64,000 nt of DNA from Allofranklinella schreckenbergeri (GTDB lineage Bacteria > Pseudomonadota > Gammaproteobacteria > Burkholderiales > Burkholderiaceae_C). A model generated the notes under the pieces. It searched no databases, was not told the DNA's origin, and was given only the letters and a program-made list of their open reading frames with translations. This document shows positions 26,362 through 34,530 of the stretch, in pieces. Both the position numbers and the translations under genes were made by a program. The stretch is from NCBI RefSeq assembly GCF_003703475.1, contig NZ_RDQM01000009.1:95669-159668 (forward strand), in the 5' to 3' direction. The stretch's first letter is position 1; each line of letters opens with the position of its first letter.

Positions 26362-27326
26362 GCGCGCCCCACAACCCCTGGCACGGCCAGATCGAGCAAG
26401 CCGCCCAGGCCGCCTGGCCGGGGCTGGCGCTGCAATGGCTGCCGAGCATCGACTCCACCAACACCGAGCTGATGCGCCGCGCCGCGCTGGGCCAGTCAGC
26501 GCCCGCGCTGCTGGTGGCCGATGCGCAAACCGCCGGGCGCGGCCGCCTGGGCAGGCGTTGGCAGAGCCAGCCCGGCCAGGCGCTGACTTTCAGCCTGGGC
26601 CTGCCGCTGGCTCCGCAAGATTGGTCGGGCCTGTCGCTGGTGGTGGGCATGGCCGTGGTCTCCGCCCTGCAAGCCTGGGCGCGCGCGCAAGGCGTGGCCG
26701 TGTCGGCAGGCCGCTTGGGGCTTAAATGGCCCAACGATGTATGGTGGATTGATGGCGCAGGCCACATGCGCAAGATGGCCGGAATTCTGATTGAAACGGC
26801 TTCGGCCCCGCAGGCCGTAACGGCCCTGCCCGCTGCGGCCGCCAGCCCCGCCTCGCCCCTGCGCCAGATGCGCTACGCCGTCATCGGCATCGGCCTGAAC
26901 CTGCTGCCGCAGACCTTGCCTGCGCAGGCGGGCGATGCCGCCGCCCGCTTGCATGGCTTGGGCGCGGCCCGCGTCGGCCTGGCCAGCGTGGCCGAGTGGG
27001 CGGGCGTTGCGCCCGACGCGGGCGCGGTGCTGCATCTGCTGGCGCCCGCCGTGCTATCGGCCGTGCGCCAGTTCGAGGCCGAAGGCTTTGCCGCCTTCCA
27101 GCCCGCGTTTGCCGCCTGGGATGTGCTGGCCGGTCTGCCCGTGGTGCTCAGCGATGGCCGCCAGGGCGAGGGCCTGGGGGTGGATGCGCAAGGCCAACTG
27201 CTGCTGGCGCTGGGCGGGCAAGTGGTGCACATCCATAGCGGCGAGGTCAGCGTGCGCCCGCTCGCCCAGAGCCAGCCGAGCGGCTTGCAACAAGAAGGGA
27301 GTGGATACCCATGCTGCGCATCGTGA
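26358..27326 (+). CDS. birA: Biotin--[acetyl-CoA-carboxylase] ligase BirA (monofunctional)
   Basis: Attaches biotin to the BCCP subunit of acetyl-CoA carboxylase through biotinyl-AMP. The 322-aa protein has the catalytic signature GRGRLGRRW near residue 56, SIDSTNTELMRR before it, and KWPNDVWW near residue 123. A C-terminal SH3-like domain ends in VVHIHSGEVSVRPL. There is no N-terminal helix-turn-helix, so it is the ligase-only type and not a repressor. It overlaps the SET gene by 4 bp and the next gene by 16 bp. The central region carries an Ala/Pro insertion (about residues 150-172). Confidence 0.93.
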   Translation: MSAPHNPWHGQIEQAAQAAWPGLALQWLPSIDSTNTELMRRAALGQSAPALLVADAQTAGRGRLGRRWQSQPGQALTFSLGLPLAPQDWSGLSLVVGMAVVSALQAWARAQGVAVSAGRLGLKWPNDVWWIDGAGHMRKMAGILIETASAPQAVTALPAAAASPASPLRQMRYAVIGIGLNLLPQTLPAQAGDAAARLHGLGAARVGLASVAEWAGVAPDAGAVLHLLAPAVLSAVRQFEAEGFAAFQPAFAAWDVLAGLPVVLSDGRQGEGLGVDAQGQLLLALGGQVVHIHSGEVSVRPLAQSQPSGLQQEGSGYPCCAS

Positions 27327-28183
27327 TCGTGTTGTTGGTGGTCGCCAATGCGGTGTATTTCGCCTGGGCGCGAGGGCATTTGCAAGCGCTGGGCCTGGGG
27401 CCGTCGCAGCCCGCGCCTGCCACGCCCGAGGCCCATGCCCCGCTGCGGCCTGAAGCCGTGCAGGTAGTGCAAAGCCCCCCAACGCCCGCCCAGCCCGAGG
27501 CCGCCCAGCAAAGCAGCCCGCCCCCCGTCATCCCCGTGCTGGTGGCGCAAAACACGCCGCCGCTGGTTGATGAGGCTGAGCAAGCGCCGCAAGAGCTGGC
27601 CGCACCGCCGCAGGCCAGCGAAGCGGCCGCGCCGGACACGCCTGCGCAAGAGCAGACTCCCTCGCCAGCCGCCGCTGCACCAGCTCCCCCGCCTGCGCCC
27701 GTGCCGCCCCCACCTCCGCCCCCGGCGCCCCCCGCGCCCAAGCAGTGCATGGCCTTTGGCCCCTTGACGGCCGAGCAGGCCGAGCCGGTGCGGGCCGTGC
27801 TGCAATCGTGGCCGCGCGCCCAATGGCGCTGGGAGCAGCAAAGCGTCAACGGGCGCTGGATGGTGCTGTGGGCCAAGGTCAACGACGATTTGCTCAGCAA
27901 CGCGCGCCGGGCCGAGTTGCAAAGCAAAAACATCGCTTTCGAGCGCCTGCGCTCCGGCCCGCATGCGGGCGGCTTCTCGCTGGGGCGCTTCTCCAGCGAA
28001 GCGGCGGCCCAGCAGCAAAAGCGCAATCTGGAGCGGCGCGGCATCACCGGCGCGACGGTGGTGCTCGAACGCGAGGCGGCCGTGCTCTACACCGTGCAAT
28101 TTCCCGATTACGCTGCCGTGCGCGAGCAGGTGCGCCGCGAGCTGGGCCGCCACCTGGGCGGGCGCAGTCCGCAAGGGTGTTGA
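27311..28183 (+). CDS. SPOR-domain protein, inner-membrane anchored
   Basis: The 290-aa protein has one N-terminal membrane helix (MLRIVIVLLVVANAVYFAWA) and a long Pro/Ala/Gln-rich periplasmic stretch (about 35-145, including a run of prolines). The C-terminal region from about residue 150 (CMAFGPLTAEQAEPVRAVLQ, later HAGGFSLGRFSSEAAAQQQK) has the spacing of a SPOR peptidoglycan-binding domain. It overlaps birA by 16 bp. In many Burkholderiales coaX lies between birA and a SPOR gene, and it is absent here. Repeat copy 8 begins directly after its stop. Confidence 0.8.
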   Translation: MLRIVIVLLVVANAVYFAWARGHLQALGLGPSQPAPATPEAHAPLRPEAVQVVQSPPTPAQPEAAQQSSPPPVIPVLVAQNTPPLVDEAEQAPQELAAPPQASEAAAPDTPAQEQTPSPAAAAPAPPPAPVPPPPPPPAPPAPKQCMAFGPLTAEQAEPVRAVLQSWPRAQWRWEQQSVNGRWMVLWAKVNDDLLSNARRAELQSKNIAFERLRSGPHAGGFSLGRFSSEAAAQQQKRNLERRGITGATVVLEREAAVLYTVQFPDYAAVREQVRRELGRHLGGRSPQGC

Positions 28184-28184
28184 T

Positions 28185-28274
28185 GATTTTACAAATCAAA
28201 AATCATTTTTCATTTTCAAAAATGAATACCATGTTGCCGAAAAGGCTAATGTGTTTTGCTTTTGATTTGAAATA
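28185..28274 (-). repeat. Dispersed intergenic palindromic repeat, copy 8
   Basis: Arms TTTTACAAATCAAAAATC and TTTTGCTTTTGATTTGAAA, core ATGTTGCCGAAAAGGCTAAT in reverse orientation. It begins 1 bp after the SPOR-gene stop, and a short perfect hairpin (TAAGGC/GCCTTA, 28273-28287) follows. Confidence 0.85.
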
Positions 28275-28318
28275 AGGCAAAGCCTTAGAAGGCGCGTAGC
28301 GCACATGGGCGCGCTCTA

Positions 28319-28324
28319 TACAAT
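28319..28324 (+). promoter_or_regulatory. Probable -10 box of the gsp operon
   Basis: TACAAT in the context CTCTATACAATGGCGCGC lies 72 bp before the gspE start, in the same sequence setting as before tkt and the SET gene. Confidence 0.35.
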
Positions 28325-28395
28325 GGCGCGCTTTGGCGCCCGGGCCAGCGGCCCAGGCCCTGTTGCATCCCGATGGCCCTCATGGAAGTTGCACC

Positions 28396-30195
28396 GTGTC
28401 CCTGTTTGAATCCACCGCCGCTGCTGCGCCAGCCCACCAGCCCATTTCCGACCCCGCTGCGGCCAGCCGCCACAAGCTGGGCGAGCTGTTGGTGCAGGCG
28501 GGCAAGCTAGGCCCGCGCGATCTGGAGCGGGCGCTGGCTGCGCAGCAGGAAATGGGCGGCATGCTGGGCCGCGTGCTGATTCGCCTGGGCGTTGTCTCCG
28601 AAGCCGATTTGATGCCCGTGCTGGCGCAGCAACTGGGCGTGCCGCTGGCCAAAGCCGAGGATTACCCCCAGCAACCGCTGGAAGTGCCAGGGCTGGCGCC
28701 GGGCTTTTTGCGCACGCACAACGTATTCCCGCTCTGGCTGCGTGAAGGTGGCGAAGCCGCCCAGGGCGCTGCGGACAACGCCGCCGAGGCGGGCGTGCTG
28801 GCCGTCGCCATGGCCGTGCCGCAGGACGAGTTCGTGTGCAAAGCCCTGCACCTGGCCACCGGCCTGCGCATCGTGCCTTACCTGGGGCTGGAGAGCGACA
28901 TCGAGCGCGCGCTGGACCAGGCCGAGGCCGCCGCCCAGCAGGCCGAGGAGGCCAGCGCGGACGATTTGCTCAGCGGTCTGGATGCGGCCGATTTCGTCGA
29001 GCACCTCAAGGATCTGGCCAGCGAAGCGCCGGTCATCAAGCTGGTCAACACCATCATTGGCCGCGTCATCGACATGCGCGCCTCGGACATCCACCTGGAG
29101 CCGTTCGAGGACGGCCTGCATGTGCGCTACCGCGTCGATGGCGTCATCCACGTGGCCGAAATCATCCCCCAGCGCCTGGCGCCCGCCGTCGGCTCGCGCG
29201 TGAAGCTGCTGGCGCACCTGGACATCGCCGAGCGCCGCTTGCCGCAGGACGGGCGCATCAAAACCCGCGTCAAGGGCCGCGAGCTGGATTTGCGCGTCTC
29301 CACCGTGCCCACGGTGTATGGCGAGAGCATCGTCATGCGCGTGCTCGACCGCGCCAGCGTGCGCCTGAATCTGGACGACATGGGCTTTGCCCCCGATACG
29401 CTGGCGCGCTTCAACGAGCTGCTGGCCAAGCCGCACGGCATCTTCCTGGTCACCGGGCCAACCGGCTCGGGCAAGACCACCACGCTCTACGCCGGCCTGG
29501 CCAAGCTGGACGCCGACAGCCAGAAAATCATCACCGTGGAAGACCCGGTGGAATACCAATTGGCGGGCATCAACCAGATTCAAGTCCACCCGCAGATCAA
29601 CCTCACTTTTGCCAACGCGCTGCGCGCCATCCTGCGCCAGGACCCGGACATCATCATGATCGGCGAGATGCGCGACGGCGAGACGGCGCAGATCGCCGTG
29701 CAGTCCGCGCTGACGGGCCACCTGGTGCTCTCCACCCTGCACACCAATACCGCGCCCGGCGCCATCGTGCGCATGGAGGACATGGGCGTGGAGCGCTACC
29801 TCATCACCTCCTCCGTCAACGGCGTGCTGGCCCAGCGCCTGGTGCGCACGCTGTGCCCGCACTGCAAGCAGCCGCACGATCTGGCCCCACATGTGCTGGA
29901 AGAAACCGGCCTGGCGCGCTTTTTGCAGCCGGGCCAGACGCTGTACCGCCCCGTGGGCTGCGAGCACTGCCGTGGCTCGGGCTACAAGGGGCGCACCGGC
30001 ATCCACGAGCTGATGGTGCTCGATGAAGTGCTGCGCCGCGCCATTCTGGACGGCAAGGACGCGGCCGAACTGGGCAGCCTGGCCGCGCAGCGCGGCATGC
30101 TCAGCCTGTATGAGGACGGGTTGCGCAAGGCCGCTGCGGGCGTGACCAGTCTGGAAGAAGTCACCCGCGTGACGCAGGACCAAAGCGATGCCTGA
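28396..30195 (+). CDS. gspE: Type II secretion ATPase GspE
   Basis: The cytoplasmic hexameric ATPase that powers pseudopilus assembly. The GTG at 28396 (VSLFESTAAAAP) is preferred because it has GGAAG 8 bp upstream. It gives 599 aa. The N-terminal domain (HKLGELLVQAGKLGPRDLER) is of the T2SSE_N type. The ATPase core has Walker A GPTGSGKTTT near residue 354, the Asp box ITVEDPVEYQL, Walker B DPDIIMIGEMRDGET and a His box. The C-terminal zinc site is CPHCKQ with CEHCRGSGYKGR. It is the first gene of the operon and overlaps gspF by 8 bp. Confidence 0.96.
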   Translation: MSLFESTAAAAPAHQPISDPAAASRHKLGELLVQAGKLGPRDLERALAAQQEMGGMLGRVLIRLGVVSEADLMPVLAQQLGVPLAKAEDYPQQPLEVPGLAPGFLRTHNVFPLWLREGGEAAQGAADNAAEAGVLAVAMAVPQDEFVCKALHLATGLRIVPYLGLESDIERALDQAEAAAQQAEEASADDLLSGLDAADFVEHLKDLASEAPVIKLVNTIIGRVIDMRASDIHLEPFEDGLHVRYRVDGVIHVAEIIPQRLAPAVGSRVKLLAHLDIAERRLPQDGRIKTRVKGRELDLRVSTVPTVYGESIVMRVLDRASVRLNLDDMGFAPDTLARFNELLAKPHGIFLVTGPTGSGKTTTLYAGLAKLDADSQKIITVEDPVEYQLAGINQIQVHPQINLTFANALRAILRQDPDIIMIGEMRDGETAQIAVQSALTGHLVLSTLHTNTAPGAIVRMEDMGVERYLITSSVNGVLAQRLVRTLCPHCKQPHDLAPHVLEETGLARFLQPGQTLYRPVGCEHCRGSGYKGRTGIHELMVLDEVLRRAILDGKDAAELGSLAAQRGMLSLYEDGLRKAAAGVTSLEEVTRVTQDQSDA

Positions 30196-31453
30196 TTACG
30201 CCTGGCGCGCCGCCAACGCCAGCGGCCAGATCAACACCGGCGTGATCGCGGCGGCCAATGTGCCGCAGGCCATGAAGCTGCTGCGCGAGCGCGGCCTGCA
30301 CCCGCTGCACCTGGCCCCGGCCAGCGCCAGCGAAGTCGTGCAGGCCCAGCACGCCGATGCGGCCTCGGCCAGCGCGGCCTTGCTGGGCACGGCCAAGGCC
30401 AGCCGCAAGAACAAGGGGCCTGTCAACCGCGATGACATCCGCGCCATGACCAGCGAGCTGACCATCATGCTGCGCTCGGGCCTGGCGCTCGACAGCGCGC
30501 TCAAAGTCCTTATCGACATGAGCCACAAGCCCGCCATGCGGGCGCTGGTGCAGGATGTGCTCGATGCTGTCAAAGGTGGCGCCCCCTTCAGCAAGGCGCT
30601 TGCGCGGCACCCGCAGCACTTCGACGATTTCTACGTCAACATGATTCGCTCGGGTGAGGTCAGCGGCCAGATGGCGGGCGTGCTGGCGCGCCTGGTCGAG
30701 CATATGGAGCGGCTGCGCGCGCTGCGCGAGAGCGTGGTTTCGGCCTCCATCTACCCGCTGATTCTGCTGGGCATGTCCGTGGCCGTGCTGGTGTTCATGA
30801 TGGTGTTCGTGGTGCCGCGCTTTCGGCCCATGTTTGCCGATGTGGGCGATGCGCTGCCGCTGCCTACGCAAATTTTGATGGCCTCCAGCGATTTCTTCCT
30901 GGCCTGGGGCTGGCTGCTGGCGCTGGCGCTGGCGCTGACGGGTTATCTGGGCTGGCGCTGGCTGCGCTCACCCGCCGGGCGCGCCTGGTGGCAGGAGCGC
31001 GTGCTGCGCCTGCCCGTCATCGGCGCGCTGGTGGCGCGTTACCAATTGACGCTGTTTGCCCGCTCCTGGGGAACCTTATTGGGCAACGGCGTTCCGATGC
31101 TCACCGCGCTGGGCATTGCGACCGACACCGTGGGCAACCAGGTGTTGCGCGCCCCGCTGCTGCGCGTGGCCCCGGCCGTGAAGGAGGGCGCGCGCGTGGT
31201 GGATGCGATGGGCAAGCTGGGCATCTTCGAGCCGCTGGCCATCAACCTGATCCGCGTAGGTGAGGAGACGGGCAAGATCGGCGCGATGGCGCTGGAGCTG
31301 GCCGATATCCTCAACCGCGAGGTCGAGACGGGCATCAAACGCGCGCTGACGCTGCTCAGCCCGCTGATGATCGTGGTGCTGGGCGTGCTGGTGGCCTTCA
31401 TCCTAGTGTCGCTGATGATGGGCATTTTGTCCATCAACCAGGCGGTGGCCTGA
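30188..31453 (+). CDS. gspF: Type II secretion inner-membrane platform protein GspF
   Basis: A polytopic platform protein of the secretion machine that contacts GspE and GspL. The 421-aa length is standard. It has two T2SSF domains, each with the conserved pattern (TSELTIMLRSGLALDSALKV; SWGTLLGNGVPMLTALGIAT) and membrane helices at about 195-220, 240-260 and near the C-terminus (MIVVLGVLVAFILVSLMMGI). It overlaps gspE by 8 bp. Confidence 0.96.
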   Translation: MPDYAWRAANASGQINTGVIAAANVPQAMKLLRERGLHPLHLAPASASEVVQAQHADAASASAALLGTAKASRKNKGPVNRDDIRAMTSELTIMLRSGLALDSALKVLIDMSHKPAMRALVQDVLDAVKGGAPFSKALARHPQHFDDFYVNMIRSGEVSGQMAGVLARLVEHMERLRALRESVVSASIYPLILLGMSVAVLVFMMVFVVPRFRPMFADVGDALPLPTQILMASSDFFLAWGWLLALALALTGYLGWRWLRSPAGRAWWQERVLRLPVIGALVARYQLTLFARSWGTLLGNGVPMLTALGIATDTVGNQVLRAPLLRVAPAVKEGARVVDAMGKLGIFEPLAINLIRVGEETGKIGAMALELADILNREVETGIKRALTLLSPLMIVVLGVLVAFILVSLMMGILSINQAVA

Positions 31454-31512
31454 CGGGGCCTGTGCGCCCGCAGCGCCGGTGTTTTTCGTTTTTTTGTTCA
31501 AGAGAGAGTTGT

Positions 31513-31971
31513 ATGCCGCTTTCCATGTTCTCCTGCCCCGCAGGCTCTGTGCGCCGCATGGCGCGCTCGTTGCAGCGCGGTTTCACGCTGATTGAAATTC
31601 TGGTCATCGTGGCCATCCTGGCCCTGCTGGCCACCCTGGTGGGCCCGCAGGTAATGAATGCTTTGGGCGGCTCGCAGTCCAGAACGGCCCAGGTGCAAAT
31701 CGCCGAAATCGAAAAAGCGCTGGATGTGTTCCACCTCGACACCGGCCGCTACCCCAGCGCCAGCGAAGGCTTGCAGGCGCTGATGACGCGCCCGGGCAAC
31801 GTCATCGCCTGGAACGGCCCCTACATGAAAGCGCTGCCCATCGACCCCTGGGGCAAGCCCTACCAGTACAAATTCCCCGGCCCCAAGGGTGGCGTGCAAA
31901 TCCTCTCCTACGGCGCCGATGGCGTGCCGGGCGGCGAGGGCAAGAACGCCGATCTCACCAACGGCCAATAA
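31513..31971 (+). CDS. gspG: Type II secretion major pseudopilin GspG
   Basis: The major pseudopilin that forms the piston-like pseudopilus. The ATG at 31513 has AGAGAGAG just upstream and gives 152 aa. The prepilin peptidase site is RG/FTLIEILVIVAIL, with Glu5 of the mature form present. The C-terminal domain has the calcium-binding region of GspG (DPWGKPYQYKFPG, LSYGADGVPGGEG). The leader is longer than usual (about 24 residues). A repeat copy separates it from gspH. Confidence 0.95.
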   Translation: MPLSMFSCPAGSVRRMARSLQRGFTLIEILVIVAILALLATLVGPQVMNALGGSQSRTAQVQIAEIEKALDVFHLDTGRYPSASEGLQALMTRPGNVIAWNGPYMKALPIDPWGKPYQYKFPGPKGGVQILSYGADGVPGGEGKNADLTNGQ

Positions 31972-31981
31972 GTGGACGGTA

Positions 31982-32059
31982 GATACAAATCAATGGAAAT
32001 AACACTTCATGTCTAACATGCCGAAGCGGGTGGATTTTATTTCTTATTGATTTGTAAAA
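31982..32059 (-). repeat. Dispersed intergenic palindromic repeat, copy 9 (inside the gsp operon)
   Basis: Arms ATACAAATCAATGGAAATAA and TTTTATTTCTTATTGATTTG, core ACATGCCGAAGCGGG in reverse orientation. It lies between gspG and gspH, splitting an otherwise overlapping operon after the major pseudopilin gene. Confidence 0.9.
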
Positions 32060-32106
32060 TTGTTGTGATTGGCGGGCTTTCCTCCTTTCTGGCTGGGTTT
32101 TTGGCT

Positions 32107-32604
32107 GTGTCGCATTCCCCCTTGGCTCCAAGAGTCTGCTCAAAGGCCCCGCGGCGTTGGCGCGCTGCGCGCGGCTTCACTTTGGTGGAGCTGCTGGTGG
32201 TGATTGCCATCGCCGCCATGCTGGCGGCCCTGGCGCCAATGGCGTATGTGCGCATTCAGGAAAGCGCGCAGTACCGCGATGCCGTGCGCAGCCTGTGGAC
32301 TTCGCTGCGCACGCTGCGCGAAGAAGCGCTGGTCAGCGGCCAGGTGCAGCGCTTTGAGCTGGACTTACAGGCCAAGCGCTTCAACTACGGCAGCACAACC
32401 TACACCCTCGCCCCGGAGCTGGAGCTGCGCGCTACCGTGGCCGATTTGGGGCAGGACGCCACGCGCTCGGCCGCTATCTGGTTTTTGCCTGAGGGCGGGG
32501 CCACCGGCGGCAGCATCGAAATCCTGCGCCCCACAGGCGACGGCACGCGCGTGCGGGTCGATTGGCTCACGGGCGACATTACGCAGGAGGCGCTGCTGCC
32601 GTGA
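32107..32604 (+). CDS. gspH: Type II secretion minor pseudopilin GspH
   Basis: A minor pseudopilin with the prepilin motif RG/FTLVELLVVIAIAAML. The start is uncertain: the GTG at 32107 gives 165 aa with a basic leader, but no strong ribosome binding site was found. An upstream in-frame GTG near 32065 is possible. A TTG at 32047 lies in the repeat element and is unlikely. The C-terminal GspH-type domain ends in RPTGDGTRVRVDWLTGDI. Its stop overlaps the gspI start. Confidence 0.85.
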   Translation: MSHSPLAPRVCSKAPRRWRAARGFTLVELLVVIAIAAMLAALAPMAYVRIQESAQYRDAVRSLWTSLRTLREEALVSGQVQRFELDLQAKRFNYGSTTYTLAPELELRATVADLGQDATRSAAIWFLPEGGATGGSIEILRPTGDGTRVRVDWLTGDITQEALLP

Positions 32605-33053
32605 CCGCCACCGCGACACGTTCCCCTTTGCGCTCTTTTTCGCGCCATTTTTCGCGCCACGCAGGCTTTACCCTGGTGGAGGTGCTGGTGGCCATCGCCA
32701 TCATGGGCTTGAGCCTGTCGCTGCTCTACCAAATCCTGGGCAGCAATACCCAGTCCGTGAGCGTGAGCGGGCAATACCAGCGCGCGGCGATGCTGGTGCA
32801 ATCGCTGCTGAATGCCCACGAGGGCATCCCCAAAGAGGGCTGGAGCGAGCAGGGCGAATCGGCAGGCTTTGTCTGGCAGGTGCAAAGCCAGCCGTATGAC
32901 ACTCCGCTGATGCACAGCGGCCGGGCCATGGCGCCCTTGCACCAGGTGGATATCCTGGTGCAGTGGAGCGAGGGCGAACAGGCGCGCAGCCTGGCGGTTT
33001 CGACCCTCAAGCCAGAGCGCTTCATCCCCATCCATGCGGACGAGGGCATGTGA
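32601..33053 (+). CDS. gspI: Type II secretion minor pseudopilin GspI
   Basis: A minor pseudopilin of the initiation complex with GspJ and GspK. The start is the GTG at 32601, which overlaps the gspH stop (GTGA) and has AGGAGG 11 bp upstream. It gives 150 aa. The prepilin cleavage motif is HAG/FTLVEVLVAIAIMGL. The globular domain has the VDILVQWSEGEQARSLAVST segment typical of GspI. It overlaps gspJ by 1 bp. Confidence 0.92.
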   Translation: MTATATRSPLRSFSRHFSRHAGFTLVEVLVAIAIMGLSLSLLYQILGSNTQSVSVSGQYQRAAMLVQSLLNAHEGIPKEGWSEQGESAGFVWQVQSQPYDTPLMHSGRAMAPLHQVDILVQWSEGEQARSLAVSTLKPERFIPIHADEGM

Positions 33054-33739
33054 TGGCAGCGCAACGCAGAGCAACGGCCTTGACCTCGCGCAAGCGCCAT
33101 GCAACACGCGCAACCAAGGGTTTCACGCTGCTGGAGGTGCTGGTGGTGACGGCGCTGCTGTCGCTGGTCATGCTCGGGCTGGCTTCGTCGTTTTACAGCC
33201 TGGCGCAGACGGAAAACCGCGTGGACGCCCGGCTGGATCAGTCCGGTCAAGTGCGCGCCAGCATGCATTTTCTGGACCAGGTGCTTGGCCGCATCGTGGC
33301 GCGGCGCAGGCCAGGCGTGCAAAACATGCAAGAGCCGCTGCACTGGTTTGAAGGCCAGCCCCAAAGCCTGCGCTGGGTGGGCATCATGCCCGCGCGTTTT
33401 GGCGCAGGCGGGCGTTACTTCTTCCAGTTGACGCTGGAAGGGGGGGCATTGGTCATCCGCTTTACCCCGTGGGAGGATCAACGTGCCTTTCCCGCGCCGG
33501 AACAGATGCAGGCGCGCGTGCTGCTCAGCGATGTCACGCACTTGGCCATCCAGTACCGTGGGGAGGAGTCCAACACCATCGCCTGGCGTGGCCAGTGGAA
33601 TCGGTTGCAGCAAATACCCTCGCACGTGATGCTGGATATCGCCACCGCCAGCGTGGCTCTGCCCAGCAAAATCGTGCCTCTGCGTCACACGACGGACGCG
33701 GGCTTGGCCTATGTCCCATCAATCGGAGGGGGTGGCTGA
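33053..33739 (+). CDS. gspJ: Type II secretion minor pseudopilin GspJ
   Basis: A minor pseudopilin of the GspI-J-K tip complex. The ATG at 33053 overlaps the gspI stop (TGATG), giving 228 aa. The basic leader ends at KG/FTLLEVLVVTALLSLVML. The larger periplasmic domain fits GspJ (QSGQVRASMHFLDQVLGRIV). It overlaps gspK by 1 bp. Confidence 0.9.
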   Translation: MAAQRRATALTSRKRHATRATKGFTLLEVLVVTALLSLVMLGLASSFYSLAQTENRVDARLDQSGQVRASMHFLDQVLGRIVARRRPGVQNMQEPLHWFEGQPQSLRWVGIMPARFGAGGRYFFQLTLEGGALVIRFTPWEDQRAFPAPEQMQARVLLSDVTHLAIQYRGEESNTIAWRGQWNRLQQIPSHVMLDIATASVALPSKIVPLRHTTDAGLAYVPSIGGGG

Positions 33740-34524
33740 TGCGAAGCGGAGCGCACTGGCGCTGCCAGCGCGGCATTGCCTTGATGGCCGTGCTGTGGGT
33801 GGTGGCGATCCTGAGCCTGATCACGGTGGGCTTGGTGCAGGCCGTGCGCACGGAAGTGCGCATCGTGGGGCTGGATCGGCAGCGCGTGCAGGCACAGGCC
33901 TTGGGCGAAGCCGCCATTGCCTTGGCCGCCCAGCAGATTGGTGCGTTGCAGCAAGATCAGCCCGAGCAAAACATCTTCCAGCTGGAAGTGGAGTTTGCCG
34001 GCCAGCGCATGCCCGTGCACGCCCAGCCGCTGGCAGGTTTGGTTTCGCTGCCATCGGCGCCGCGCGATGTGCTGGCGCCTGTGCTGCAACACGCTGGCGG
34101 CTTGAGTCAGGACGCAGCCCTGGAGATGGCCGAGCGCATCGTGCAGTGGCGCATCAGCCCCACGGAGCATGGCGCGACGCGCGGCATTGCCGCGCCGGAG
34201 GACCTGTTACAGGTGCCCGGCGTGTCGTATGACCTCTATGCTAGAGTAGCGCCCTTTGTGACCGCCAGCCGACGCGGCACCGGGCTGGATTTGCGCGCAG
34301 CATCGCCGGAGCTATTGGCCATGTTCGGTCTGCAACCCGGTCAGCTTCCTGCCGGGCAGCGCCGCCAGGCGCACCACCTCTTTCGCTTCACAGCCCAGGT
34401 GGAAGTGGGGCAAACCCGCTTCGAAGTCCGTAAAGACATGCAAGTCAACAACCAACCGGGCCTATCGGGCATGTACTGGCAGACGTTTGAAAGCCAGATC
34501 AAAGTGACGGATTCCTTGCGATAA
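33739..34524 (+). CDS. gspK: Type II secretion minor pseudopilin GspK
   Basis: The tip pseudopilin that caps the pseudopilus. The ATG at 33739 overlaps the gspJ stop (TGATG), giving 261 aa. The prepilin-like motif is RG/IALMAVLWVVAILSLI, which lacks Glu5 as expected for GspK. The helical SAM-like region (RIVQWRISPTEHG, APEDLLQVPGVSYDLYARVA) is present. The protein is shorter than enterobacterial GspK (about 320 aa), so part of the alpha-helical domain is reduced. Confidence 0.9.
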   Translation: MRSGAHWRCQRGIALMAVLWVVAILSLITVGLVQAVRTEVRIVGLDRQRVQAQALGEAAIALAAQQIGALQQDQPEQNIFQLEVEFAGQRMPVHAQPLAGLVSLPSAPRDVLAPVLQHAGGLSQDAALEMAERIVQWRISPTEHGATRGIAAPEDLLQVPGVSYDLYARVAPFVTASRRGTGLDLRAASPELLAMFGLQPGQLPAGQRRQAHHLFRFTAQVEVGQTRFEVRKDMQVNNQPGLSGMYWQTFESQIKVTDSLR

Positions 34525-34530
34525 GCATTC

